From: Onchocerca volvulus
Lineage: Eukaryota; Nematoda; Chromadorea; Rhabditida; Onchocercidae
Assembly: GCA_000499405.2 (NCBI GenBank)
Contig: HG738137.1
Span: forward strand, 10,451,624-10,515,623
Direction of reading: 5' to 3'
Length of the DNA: 64,000 nucleotides
Part shown: positions 36,701-50,700 of the stretch, piece by piece
How the letters are laid out: each line of letters opens with the position of its first letter
Position numbering within the stretch: the first letter of the stretch is position 1
The notes under the pieces: model-generated
Seen by the model: the letters and a program-made list of their open reading frames with translations, nothing else
Databases searched by the model: none
Told to the model about the DNA's origin: nothing
Translations under genes and position numbers: made by a program

Positions 36701-38786
36701 TTTAACATCTGGCAAGGTATTTGATGGAAGCATAACGAAAATAAAAATTCCAGAATTCGGCATTTATTCATATTAAAATAATGTATTATTTATTTTAAAA
36801 TATTCTATATATTTGCAAGAATACAAACAACATTTTTTTTTTTTATTTTTTATTTTTATTTTTTTTTTTACAAACAACAATTCGTTTCTCTAAACAATCA
36901 AATATTGTTTGATTTTGAAAAGGAAGCCTTTGAAATCATTAAAATTTCAGTCTAATTCAATTTCATCCATTTCGAAAAGTATTGAAATTAAATTGCCAAA
37001 ATTGCGGCTTAATTCAGTTTCAAAGATTCAAAAGACCTCGGCAGGATCTATGAAAATTGTCAATCATAACATACATTCAGTAGCAGAACTGACTTAATTT
37101 TATCATCATAGGTCTTCTGTGCAAACTCGAACTTTCCACATATATTGTTTAACGATTGCGCCTCTAGGCACTTTGTCATGCAATCAAAGCCCAAGGATAG
37201 CTTATTTCACCAATATTGATTTCATTTCTTTAAAGTATTTTTCAAAATCCCCTCTTCATATCATTTTATATTTATGCCAAAAAAATATAATAGATTCGAA
37301 CTAAGGCTTAAAATGCAACTGTGAACTTTGAACTTTTAAACTTTCAAAACTTGGAAAGTCCTTTTGTTTTTTGTTTTTTTTTTTTTTTAAGCTGTCAAAC
37401 ATTTAAAATTTTTGAAAAATTTTATTTGAAAATATAGCAAACATCAATAAACCCGTTGCAGTGTTAAAGAATTACAAATGAAAGGAAAGCCGAAATGACA
37501 ACTATTAATTCTGAAAAGATTTTTTTTATGAAACTAGGAAATTTTGCCAACAAAGTATAATTAAACATCAATTATACAGTATTAAGAAGGAATGGAAGCT
37601 GATATGATCATATAGATGAATAAAGACATTTGCAATATTTCGTTTGAACTTTCAAATCAAATCTTAATTCAAGTCAGAATGTAAAACTTTCCTTCTTAAT
37701 CAATCCTTCAGTTAATTCTTGAATTTTCTCCTTATTACAGAAAATAACAAATACCTCATTATCTTGAAATATAATATCATAGAACTGCTAAAATGTGAAT
37801 TATGAATCAGCAACGAGCAATAATATTCCTCATTCAATCAACATTGAGAAAGCTGTCATAAAAAACAATCGAAATCATATAAATTTCATTAAAAATTTCA
37901 AAATTTCATCAAAATTTTAAACCCACTCTAAGCGAACTTTTCTTCTTAACCAATTTTTAAATTAATTCTTATAATCCTTTTTACTGAATATTATTCATTA
38001 TTACATTATGGTTTTTATTAATTTCTATAATAGGAAAAAATTCAAGGATTACTTTAAAAAACCAATTAATTATTTTCTTTAGCAAATATTTACACTGCAA
38101 TGATAAAAAAAAAAAAAAACTAATCATGGTTTTTTTTTTTTTTTTTTAACAATGGCACAGAAAATGCAAAAGAAAAATAGAATTTTAGAAAAATATGGAA
38201 ATAAATTACAGTTCTTTGAAAGAATATTCAGGAAAAGGTTTGTTGTTCTAAAAAAACCTTTTCCAATAAGTTCGTAATTTATTAGGTATTTAACTTCCAA
38301 GAACCTGTACAACGATTCACCTTTATTAGAAGTCAAATTTCAACAGGAATACCAAAAGCAAGCATGTCTCAAAAATCTAAACTAAATTTTAAGCTGATGT
38401 AAATGCCGGGAGTAAAACTTGGGTGAATCATAACAACAGGATCGTTCGATTATCAATTCATTATGCATCCAACGGAAATAAAGCTGCATTCTAGATAAGA
38501 TTTGAAAATAATAGACAGAAAGCACATAAAACCGATCTGTCTCCAATTAATGTATATTTACAAATTACCTACTTTCGTATCACTTGATTTCTAGATAGAC
38601 TGAAGAAAAACCGAAGGTATTTCAAGTTCACTTCAAAAATTCATCTTGAATTTTGAAAATAAAACCAAAAATATAATTAAACCACATTTTAAAATTAAAA
38701 CTAAAAATATAACCAAATAAACAATCAAAGCGATAGGAATGTATAAAGTATATATACAAAACCGGTAACTTTACTTTAAATCATGA
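33780..38786. other. Gene-poor region between EGF-repeat gene and MROH1
   Basis: About 5 kb. The right-hand side may hold the missing 5' exon(s) of the EGF-repeat gene. A short 21-bp tandem duplication lies near 34,014-34,055 and the diverged ~110-bp tandem repeat at 34,665-35,290. Long T/A runs occur at 36,833-36,868, 37,368-37,390 and 38,104-38,148. Open frames here are short and without domains. Confidence 0.5.
34665..35290. repeat. Diverged ~110-bp tandem repeat
   Basis: Three clear units start at about 34,962, 35,065 and 35,177. Each opens with TTCTACAGTA(C/T)CA or similar, continues with ATATCAGAATTGCA, then a T-rich block and TTTTCATTAC/TAACTA. A more diverged unit is at 34,665-34,805. 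Overlapping open frames in this stretch are by-products of the repeat. Confidence 0.75.
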
Positions 38787-41700
38787 TTATGTATAACGAT
38801 GTAAACATGATATAGCTCGAGCAGTTGATAAGCGTACATCAATATCGTGATCTTTTAGCAACAACATCAATCCTGAAAAATAATACATCCATAAAATAGA
38901 CGAAAGGATTCGCCTTTATAATTTTATAATTCAAAATCCATTTTACCAAGAAACATTTAAATATTATAAGTAATCAAAATCTGATCTATTTCCAAATGCA
39001 GTATTTTAAATTACTTACAGTTTGAAGTTTAAGTAATTAATTTAATAAGTATATAAATTGAAAAAATAATATAAAATATAGAGAAAAAGCCATTGTTACT
39101 CAAATTCATTGTTAGAAATAGTTGTTTTTTTTTTTTCTATTAAATTTTATAAAACCTTATAAAAACCAAATTTATATACAATTAATCACCATTATTATTC
39201 AAAATACATGAAACTAAAAACCACCTGCAAATATCAATTCTTTCGAAATAGTGCTCCGTAATTCTGGTGTTAATTCGCCCAACAAATAACCTGTCATGTG
39301 AGCAGCATTGGAACGGATACGAGATGATGTACTTTTGAAATAATTATTACAATTCAAAGCATAATAGTTGATACGATCAGGAAATGAAAAAGCCTAAAAA
39401 TGGATCTTTACCACCATTTGCCAATTTATAGAGAAACTTAAAAATGCAAAAAAGAATTTAATCGTTAAATAAATATTGTGTATTCCTAATGCAAATATTT
39501 CATTCAATAAAATTCATATATCTGTCCAGATTATAGAATAATTTAATTGCTATAAAAAGAAAAAAAAACTACTCCAGATAAATTTTATGTATTCATATTT
39601 AATTTCAAAACTCATATTAGCTTATCCGTTCATACTGTACTTAAACAATATATTGCTACCAAGTAAAATTGCATATGAAATACATAAATTGTGTGTTAAA
39701 TATAGAAAATCAGAGTGAAAACTTGAACATTAACATGATAAAAGAATAAAAAATTTATGGGAAATTATTCGTAATTACTAAAATATCTTTTGGAAAAACA
39801 TGCAATCTCAACTGCTAAGAGTAAGAGATTGTTCGAATTTAATTCAATTTACTCCTCATATTATTTGAAAAGCTGTCACAGACTTAACACAGCTAATAAG
39901 ACAATACTACGTAATTTCTAACGACTTCTTATACTGCTGTATAAATAAGAAATATGGATAATGCAAAAAAGACAACATAGATGATGACAAAAATAACTTA
40001 CTAATATTTCACTGAATTCTTTTAAAAATTGACGATAATTGTGGCATTGTTCATCGATTTTCAAATCACGTTCAATTAGTAATGTTAATCGATCGGAATT
40101 TAGCAATGAACTTACCGATATAAGACATCGTGCACACATCTGAAACAAATATTTCGTAAAAAGCAAAAAAAAATTTTTAATTTAAATATTTTCGCAGCAA
40201 TATTAAAACAAATTCTTATAATTTATTTCCTTGAATATCAAAATACAGCTTAGCATATTGCTGCAGAGCAGAAAAGATGTTAGCAAACAAACATTAGGCT
40301 AAGTAATTCAAAATGATAATAGCCTATTAATCAAATAAAATTAAAAGATGCAATTTAATTAATTGCCATTGTAAATCTCTGTTGAAGAATTATGCATTGG
40401 TGATGTCTAAACCACTATTCTGATAATTAATATTATATATTTCTGATGATAAGAAAAATGATGAAAAATATTGAATAAAAATAAGGTACCTAACGTGAAT
40501 AAAATCACATGCAAAAAAAAAAACAAACTTAGCTTTATCACTAGAAATTTCACACATTCATTATTAAATTTCAAAAATTTCGAGTTAATACTGCTACCTG
40601 CTTGACTTGATCTTCTTCATCATTTAAGTGCAGAACAATTGAAACAATATTTATAAGTAATTGTTCACGATATGCATCACAACTACCCACACGTTGACCT
40701 AATTCACCAAATAAACTGAATGAAACAGCACGCAACGCACTACTTTCCTAAAATTAATACAAAACTGATAGAATGGAAAAAACAAAATGTTTCAAATTTA
40801 GCTCGTCTTATATTTAAATATTAACAATAACAGCATTAACGATATCATCCAACATTCGATGAAGCATAAGATTTTAAATGGATTTGGAGAAAATTACATG
40901 AAGTTAAGTAATATTAATTATTCCATCTTTAAAAAATAGAGTAATAAAATTTATTTACTTTTTCGAAACATGGTCGTAATTTCAACAGTACATTTGACAG
41001 TATATTTTCGAGATGTGTATTCGGCACACGTGTAGAAAGCTTATTCAATGCATTAACTGCTTCCATTGCAATCTGAAGCAGTACGCTTTGACATCAGTAA
41101 AATTATGATCGGTGAGAAAAGAATATATTCAGTTGCTAATAATAATGTTTTACCATTCATAAATGGCGTGAGGAATTAAAAAATGAAAAATAGAAAATCA
41201 CATGAAAAAAGGGAAGAATTATTTTTTAACTAATAATAAAGTCAAAACAACTAATAATAAATAAAAATAATAACTGACCTCATCACGACGATCACCACTA
41301 TCATCTAATCCTGCCATTGCTGCTTGTATTGCATCCGATGAATATTTGTTTAAAAGGGAATCACTACAGCAAGCCAAATCACCAAGTCCGCGTACAACTA
41401 ACTTAAAATTAAAAAATTCCAAATTATATTTATACAAAAAAATAAACATACATTATTATCATTCATTCTTTATGTAAAACTTCCATAACTTACTTTTCGG
41501 ATCTTTAAATTACGATCTTCCAATGCTTTCATTAAGTTTGTAATTAATGCCTCAAGAAGTTTATTATCTGCTTCTCCTTCTTCATTTGGACATCTGAAAA
41601 AAAAAGAACAAATTTTTATATGAAGACAAAACTGCTGCACCGGCGATAAGATATGCATTACTGCGAAATTGCACATAAAATATCATCAATGTTACAAGTG

Positions 41701-44700
41701 ATCGTATCCATTCAATGTTACAAATGATCGTATTCAATCAGAATGAAGCTCAATCAACGAAAAAGTTAAAACTCAATGAGATATTAGTGCCTGAGAAACT
41801 CTATAGCGCTTAATAAAAAGTAGTATCATTAGCTATATAAAAACATTTCACAAATATATCTAAACAATATACAAAAATTTTTTCTTTCATATGTTTAAGA
41901 AAAAAGATTACATAATACTGATATCTGTACCGTTTGGTTAAGGCAGATAAAACTGCTGTAGCGGCAATGCGATATGCATCACTGGGAGATTGCATACGAG
42001 GAATCAATAATGTTACAAGTGGTCGTATCCATTCAGGACGATGTTCACTTAGCGAACGAGTTAAAACTGCTATCTGCAAAAAGTTAAAAGCTATCTAACA
42101 GTAAAAATGTAACTATATTAAATACTGCATAAAAACAACAACATATAAATGATTACTAGACAAAAAAGCATATCTTATAGACTGTAGGATTATCTAGTAA
42201 AAAAAAAAAAAAAAAAAAAAAGGAAAAAATGAGAAAAAATAAATAATATGTCTTAAAAAAAGACAATACGTCTTAGAAGAATTTAGAAACTATTAGTTTC
42301 TAAATTCTTCTAAGACGTATTGTCATTTTCGATATATGTTAAAAATTTTAGAATCAATCTTGAAAACTAACGCCATTTGTAAAGTGCAGCGTATCGACAC
42401 AATCACTCCATGCACGTTCTGAATTCATCTTTTCAACGATAGCATCATCCAATGTTCGAAGAAATAAACTTCGCAAAGCCTGAGATGCCAAAGCAGCTGG
42501 TGTAGATGACAGTCGACGTAATTCCGGAGTGATGATTAACGATTTTACTCCTGGAAGTGCAAATAAATTCAAAAAATTAAAAAAAAAAGATGAAAAGAGA
42601 AAAATAATATAGGAGCAAACAAAAGTATCTAATTGAAAGCAAGGAATACATATTAGCCTGAAGAGATGATAAGAAATTACATAGAACGAAGATGATCACA
42701 TGTACTTTATATGTGCTAAAATTCCAAAACTATTCAAAAATTTTACCATCTTTTTCCTTCATTAACACTGGATATTGAGTATCAACGACCGCGGCAAGAA
42801 ATTGTAATAATGCTGCTAAAATATTTGGAATTCGCTTGCAAAGCTCTACTTCTGGCTCACCAGCCTGAAATATACAATTTCTTATTGCATTTCTTACCAA
42901 TTTTTTCCCTCATTTCAAAAAATAACTGACTTAAAATAGTTGGGAATTTAATTATGAGCTAATATGGTCAATTCTACTTATTTAAGGCAGTAGTTATAAC
43001 AAATTTCTTGTGTGTCATTTCATTACAAAAATCAAAAAAAAAAAAAGACTGTTTGATGGAAAAACATATTATGATAATGATGAAATATGAAATAAAACTC
43101 ATAGACACAACAAGCTATACATTAGCACTAAGTAACATCAACAATATGATGAGATTTTAAAAAAAGAAATAAAATGAGAACATTACTTTAATAATTTCTG
43201 TAATTGCTGCTGCTAATGTACAAACTTCGGGTTTTACAATTTTCACTGATGATCCAGCACCGGTATCCAAAATTTCGAACGGTACTTCGGAAGTTTCCGA
43301 CGAACCACATCCAGCTGTTATCAAATCCAACAAATAATCAGCAATTAATGGAAACAGCGAATGATCATGCGACATAGTATGCCATGCATCAATCATTGAT
43401 CTGAATGAACATAATAAATGAAAAAAAATCTTTCTCTTAAAAAAAACCAAAAATATCCCTACATACTATGAAAAAGAAAAAAAGTAATGTTTCATTTTCT
43501 TTTTGTTTAGTTTGAATGCATACCTAAATTCAAAAAACAAAAAACCAACCAAACCATGGTTATTTTCAAATCTTTTTTTTTTTTTTTTTAAATATGGTTG
43601 TTTCAAGTTTTTTAGCCTAAAGGATTTACGCCGAAAAGATTCTATCCGCCTATCTGTCGTTACTACTCACATGAGCTCATCATTCTCACAAAACTATACT
43701 TAAAAATGTATAGTATCTTTGAGGTTCAGAACTTTTGAATACTTACACAGAATACGGCAATGGTCTAACTAGCATAACATCGATACATGCATAGAGCTGA
43801 TGATAAGCAAATGCTATTAAAGCTGCCAGTAAATCGGTATATGTTTGAACACATGCATGTATATCCGGTAATTTATTTAATAATGTTGTGACAAGCGTAT
43901 CAGCCTGCAAAGTAAATTATTCTCTGGCTTAGCCTTTAGTAATTCCAATTTTAATTTAGTTTCGAGAATTATTGAAAATTAGCTTTGGTGTCTTTAATAG
44001 AATTAAAAGAAAAAATCGGATTTAGATCAAATAAATAAATAAACGAATAAGTTACTTCAGCAGAAAGAGTATCGCCTCGATGTGTAAGAATACTGGTAAG
44101 TAATTGAGCAGCTGCTGAACTGACTTGACTTTGGCGATCACTTAGCATGCCAAACAAACCCGATATGTATGTCTGTATTTGGGACTGCGGCAAGCGGCTA
44201 TCAGTGATCTATAAGTAGAAAATAGAAACTTGAAAAATAAAGATCGAGAAATTAATTAGAGGTTCATCAAATAAAAGTCTCAAACCAAATAGAATTGCTA
44301 GAACTGCTTAATCTTTTTTTGAAAATATAAACTGCAGTAGTTTTTCCGATAGTCTGAAAATATTAAGCTTAGCTTAATAATTTGATATATTGTTGGATAT
44401 TTCTGTACGAATGAAATGAAAAAAGAACTTAACAGGGAGATCCATAAATTACTTACATCAGCCATAACACTGATGGCTTTTCGTGAAAGCATTCCTTCCA
44501 GCTTGCCCTCATCACCAAGATACTTATTGATAAATGTAGCCGGATCAAATAAGGTATTATCAACACTGTTTCGTGCAAGACCTGCAATATAATTATTACA
44601 TTCTGGAAAATTGGAAAATGTTCTATAATTAATACATAAATTAAGTGAAGGTAATCACTACCTTCATATAACTTTTTCGAACAAAAAATTTTTGAAATAT

Positions 44701-47700
44701 TTTAAAAGACCTTTATAAACATGAGCAAGTCGAAATGTCCAGTAAACAGCTCGCAATGCAGCATGACGAACAGCACATAATGAATCAGCAATTCGTGGTA
44801 TTAACCGAGCTAACAATGATGACATTGGACCAAATTCATTTGCACGCTAAATAAAAAATCAAGCAAATCAATTCACAGAAATTTAAAAAATGATCCAAAG
44901 ATTTTAATTTTTCTTTTCTTAACATTATTTTCGCCTTTTGATATTTCACTAATAGTGTACTACAGTGTATTGAAAATAAAGTAATGGAGAATCCAAATTT
45001 TTATCATTTTCCTATATCATGTCACATGAGTCTTTAATGGAAAAAGAATTGAACCACAATCTGAAATTACACATATAAAATACTTACACCTAGTGCGAAA
45101 TCCGTAGCATGTTCGAAATAAACCGTAAGCACACGTAATGTAGCATCGACAGCCCGTAAGCGTTCATGATCAGCAGCAGAAGCATAATATGGTTGAAAAA
45201 GCTGCAAAAAACTTACTGAAAATTACTTACATTTTTAAACATTCATTTATCTTTACTCGAATGAAATTCCAAATTTAATGAAATCTGAGAAGTGTTACAA
45301 TTTTTCAGATCGTCTAACGTATTCTTTTATAATTACGAAAAAAAAAAAAAAAAAGAACGAGAATTTCGGGATTACAGTTCAAAATATCTACTTCGATTAT
45401 GGCTCATCTATGGGTTACATTTATATTTCTTTATCGCATATATTAAGTACGTTTATCATGCAATTTTTTACTGATTTTATTCTTATATGAAGAATCATAA
45501 GATCTCTTTGTTTTAATCTAACATTGATATGATTTTGTACAACATATCTATCTCTATGATAAATTCCACTTTTGTCTTTCCATTAGAAATGAAATCACTG
45601 ATAAATATGCCATCATCTGATCAGTCAAGGATTTAATTTGTAGCGTGAACCAAAATTTTTTACCTCTACTCTTATTATTACCATAAATAAAAAACTTAAA
45701 TTATTCGAATATAAAAACGATATCAAGGTGTATACCTTTAGCAAATGTGTGACAGTTCCAACGACAGCTTTTTTCTTGATTATTTGCTCGATTGCAGCAT
45801 GATACTGATTTACTGTAGCCTCCATCATAGTTGAACTTTCATCATCATCAATCTACAAGTGAACTCATCTTGTGTAAACACTTTTTTTAACATAACAATG
45901 TAGAATCACGTTATTTTTTTCTTTCGTTTTCTTCGAAAAGTCAAATATTATCTATGAAAAAATTGCATCACAAAAATTTACATTTGAGCTCTAGATAAGA
46001 AACAGTTTAATACTGCTTCGAAAATATAAAGATTTTCGAAAAATATTGTAGAAACTATATAAAGCTTCTGCCGACTTTGACATTTGTTCATAATGTGAAA
46101 AATTTTTTTTTTAATTTGTTTAAATTAATTCGATAATTGAGAAGATCATAATTTGAGGAGATATGTCATGAAACATTTCCATTTTCTACTGAATATATTA
46201 AAATTATTAAATGATTTTGCAACATAAAAACATTTCATCCGCAAAATCAAATACAAAACAATAAATAACAAGGCATAAATGATACTTTTTGAAATTTTTG
46301 CTGAAATATAAACTCATCTTTCAAAAGTAAACTATTATAATTTTAATAAATGAAATTTCAATGCCAAAAAGCTAACAGTTTTTAAGCCACTTCGTTCACG
46401 ACATAAAGGGAACGTGTAATTTGTTAGAACATAACCAATCTGCCAAATGTCATCATCAGATATAGCTGGTTCTAACGCACTATAACCATAATTTGCAAAT
46501 ATTCACAAAAAAATCAATCTTCATATTTTAAGAAAAAAGTCTTATCTAATTTTCAACAATTATTTTAATCTTTACTATTAAGGATAATATTTTAATGGAA
46601 ATGCAATAATAATAATAGCAAAATATTTTCTTAAAGACAATAAATATTGCTAATGAAGTATGAAAACTAAAATTGTTAATTAAATTATCGGAAAATTGTC
46701 AAGAAAAAATAAAACTATAACTAACACCAAGGCAGCAACTGCTTTACCAGCAAGTAGCCTTATGGAATTCGATAAAGTTTCTGGTGACTCAAATTCAATA
46801 TAGTCCTGAAATTAAACAGTTATGATGAGAGCGAAAAAGCGATTCTGGGAAACCAGGAAGAGATAACTTCTCATAAAACTACTTCTTGGAAGAAGCTCAA
46901 CTGAACTATTGTACAACTGATAGCTGTAAAGATATTTTTGTGTACTTTATTCATATATATATATGAATAATCATGGTAAGAAATAAAAATGTAAAGTAAA
47001 AGAAAATCACTAACTTTAATATGATTCAAAAATTCCGTACGACATTCCAAATGATATTCGGTTGTGAGATGCGCCGGACCCATCGAAACCGCAATCAAAT
47101 ATATAGTTTCCAGCAAAGCTTCTCGAACAACTACTTCCTGCTGAAATTATTGTGCATATTTTAGGGTTACTATTAAGATAAAATTACCATTTTCTTCATT
47201 CTTTCATCTTCCATTTTCTTCCCTTTTCAAAAACAAAACAAAACCACTTCATTCTGATTATCTGTTTCCACCAATCCTAACATAATTACTTGATGAAACC
47301 ATGATCATAACGGTAGTAAATCATTATTTCGAATAAGAACTCATCATGATTTCAGCTTAAAACTTTTCGAAATTTAACATATTGATTAAACGCAATAATT
47401 AATTAGGGTAAGGGCAGCAAATTTATACATCAAAACCTCATGCATTAATATATTAATGTATTAATTAATCAAACTATGCACGGTAACGATTATTCAATTT
47501 CTACTGAACAAAATTTTTAAATTAATTCATAAAAAAATGCTGCCAACCAGGATCAAGAAAGGGCAATCTCTGAGGAAATTATTTACAAAAAAAAAAAATC
47601 CACGCTTATTTAAAATCATCTTTGGTGAACAAAGTAAAACTTAACCTTTGGATTTTCCAAATATCGTCGTAAAAACACAAGCACGGTCTGCTCCAGTCTT

Positions 47701-50700
47701 TGTGCGACTACATCCGTTGGACAGTAATAAATTACATAACCTGAAAAATTTCAAGTATTTTCACAATAAAAAGCGCATTACAATATAATTTATGTTCTTT
47801 TTTCTTTTTTAAATTTTTCTAATGCAATAATTCAAAATATAAGTTATACCGTAGCTAAGCATGATGGTAGCACGTAAATTAATCATTTCCTGATCACTGT
47901 ATTGTTTGTATGGCATAGCATCCTAAATTTACAAAAAATTTTCAAAATCCAATATTCCGAATAATAAAAGAGAAAAAGGACAAAAACTTAATGAAAAAAA
48001 AAATTAATAATACTTTAATTTGAAAGAAATGCATAAGAACAACGTGAAATAATTGCAGTTCAAAAAAAATTTCAAGAAGTTTCAATTGACTATTTCTCAT
48101 CAGTTATTATTTAATATGAAAAATTAAATATGAAAAAATATGAAAAATTAAAATATGAAAATATGAAAAAATTTTCACCTTAATAAATCCAAATAGTCCA
48201 GAACTTCTCTTAAAATTCTCCCATTTTGCAATATTTTCCAGTTCTGTAAGTACCAAATCAGTATGTGTACTAGCGCAATAACCAATTGCTTGAGCACAAC
48301 CTGTGCGTTCAATTTGTTGTGCATGCAATGTTGAACGGAACAACAAAATAAGATGATCAACAACAAAACTTGTATTTGTTGATAATGCCAAAGCACCACC
48401 GAGACATCGCATTAGAAATGCCTGAGAATCAATAATTATTTCGATAATTCATCAAAAAAAAAAAGTTCAAAAAAAAAAAAATCGAATAACCGTTTATAGA
48501 TTTACTGTATAATTAAGCAATTCTAACTATAAATTCGAAAAGTACTCTCATTATATTAGTTATTTTGATTATAAATTATTAAATCTAAATTAAATTGAGA
48601 CAATAAATGCCGGATAACTGACAAAGAATAAATGTCGTTTACTCAGGTAATATCTATGAAAAAAAAAGATCACTCAATGAATGGATCCATAAAATAGAGA
48701 TATACAGGACAGATGAAAAATTCACATTTTTTTAAAGGTTTCCAGAGGCAGATAGGTTTTGATATAACTGTAAATCATATGTAAAAAGATGAAAATACCA
48801 ACTTTTTCTTCAGGTGCATCACCATATAAATTGAATTGTTTTCCCATAGCAGCTGCAAGTGCACATCGCCATTCACCATCGTTCACGTTTTTCACACACA
48901 AATCTAACAAATCAAGTATATGTGCATGCCATCGTGCAATACGTGCAAGACGAAGCTCACAAACTGCACTACTACCTCCTTCCACTGCATTGTTGAGTGT
49001 ACCTGGCGGTGATAAACCTAAAATTAGCAAACGAAACTGGAAATCAAAGAGAGGAATATAAATCTAAATTTCAAAGTTTAGAAATTTTCCAGTTTCTAAA
49101 ATATTTCTCAATTTTATTATTAAATTACTCGGAAACGAATGTTTTATTATATCAAAATGCAAAACTAAATTAAAATACATGAGGAATATACTTTTCAAAA
49201 CAACAAGTAATTCATCGCAACGTTTTGGTAGAACATCTCGCAGTGAATTATGAAACCATGGAGCGAGAATACTTAATAGTCGTAAAGCTTCTGTAGCACG
49301 TTTTGAAAGCACCAGGCTAAGTGGTGCATTATTTGTGCACGTAATAAGTCGTGAAAATACTTGGAGATTTCCCGCAACATGTGCTATAAAAAAAAGTCAG
49401 TTGTAGAATGATCATGATTAATGCGATACAAAAACAAATAAAATTTTATACATTTCACTTCAATTTCTCATTATATCGATCGAAATTCCTCACTTGCAAT
49501 ATATTTCTTCAATTCTGCTTAATTCCAGCAACTGATCATTTTTATCACAAATGCAATGTATTATTTATTACTTACGGCTATCAAAACCCATTTCAAAATC
49601 CGGTTTTTCGCCTGCCTTGATCGTTCGTTCAATAAGAATTCTGATACACTTGAAGATATCTGTCAGTGCTATACTATATTCTTGGGAGCAAATAAATTCA
49701 AACAAATATGGCCAAAGTAACTGCAATAAAATAGCATGGAAAAAATCACTTTTGAAAATAATGTTTTTGATGTTAAAAATTGAAATGCTGAAAAATAATG
49801 CAAATGATAACTTACGAAAAAAAAAAATAATTTTTCTAGAGAAAGAACAATTTTTCGATATTGGGTACTTAACTTATGCTATCAGTATGTTACTCTAAAT
49901 GTCAAGAAAAGTTACCTTATCAGTTATGAGAGATATAATTCACAGATGGTGAAAACGTGCCTTATTTATTATCACAAATATGAAACCCTCAATGTCTTGA
50001 CAGAATTACATTACAAAATATTTGAAATATAATTTAATTTCATTTTGAATTTTATCGTTCTTCATTCTTACTATCGATTTCTCAATGATATTTTAATCTA
50101 ATTATCGTAGTTTCTTGATGACTATAATCTAATCCAATTAACTAACACTATGAGCTGTTGAAGACGTTTTTGCTATCGTTTGTAACGCTTGTCCACACTG
50201 CGCTCGTAAATGTGCTGCACTATCTACTTCTGTTTCAGACGAGAAGAATGCTTTTTTAGTCTGAAAATTATTAATCCATTGTTATTTGAAGAGGAAAACT
50301 TTTTGGAATTTAAGACATTCCAACTAATTATTAAAATATTCTTTATTCATATAATGATTGAAATATTTTAATTTACAGAACAGTTAACTATCCCCCTCGG
50401 TTGTTATTCCAATCAAACATTATTATTTAATGAAATTTGAAACAATACATGCATTGAGAATTATCTGCATTAGTCTATTTATACATAATTTAATATTAAT
50501 ATGCAAATTTTACTTAAAAAAGAATTGCGATTAAACTATCAGTTTTGCTAAGAAAATAAAGAATTCCTTAATTGAGAGCTCAATCAATCTTAACTGATAA
50601 TGGTCAATCAAATTGGCACCATTGATTAGGATAAATCTTTTTTGCAATCTTTGAATATCAAAAAGATATTATCCTCATATACTCTCCAAATTTCAGAAAA

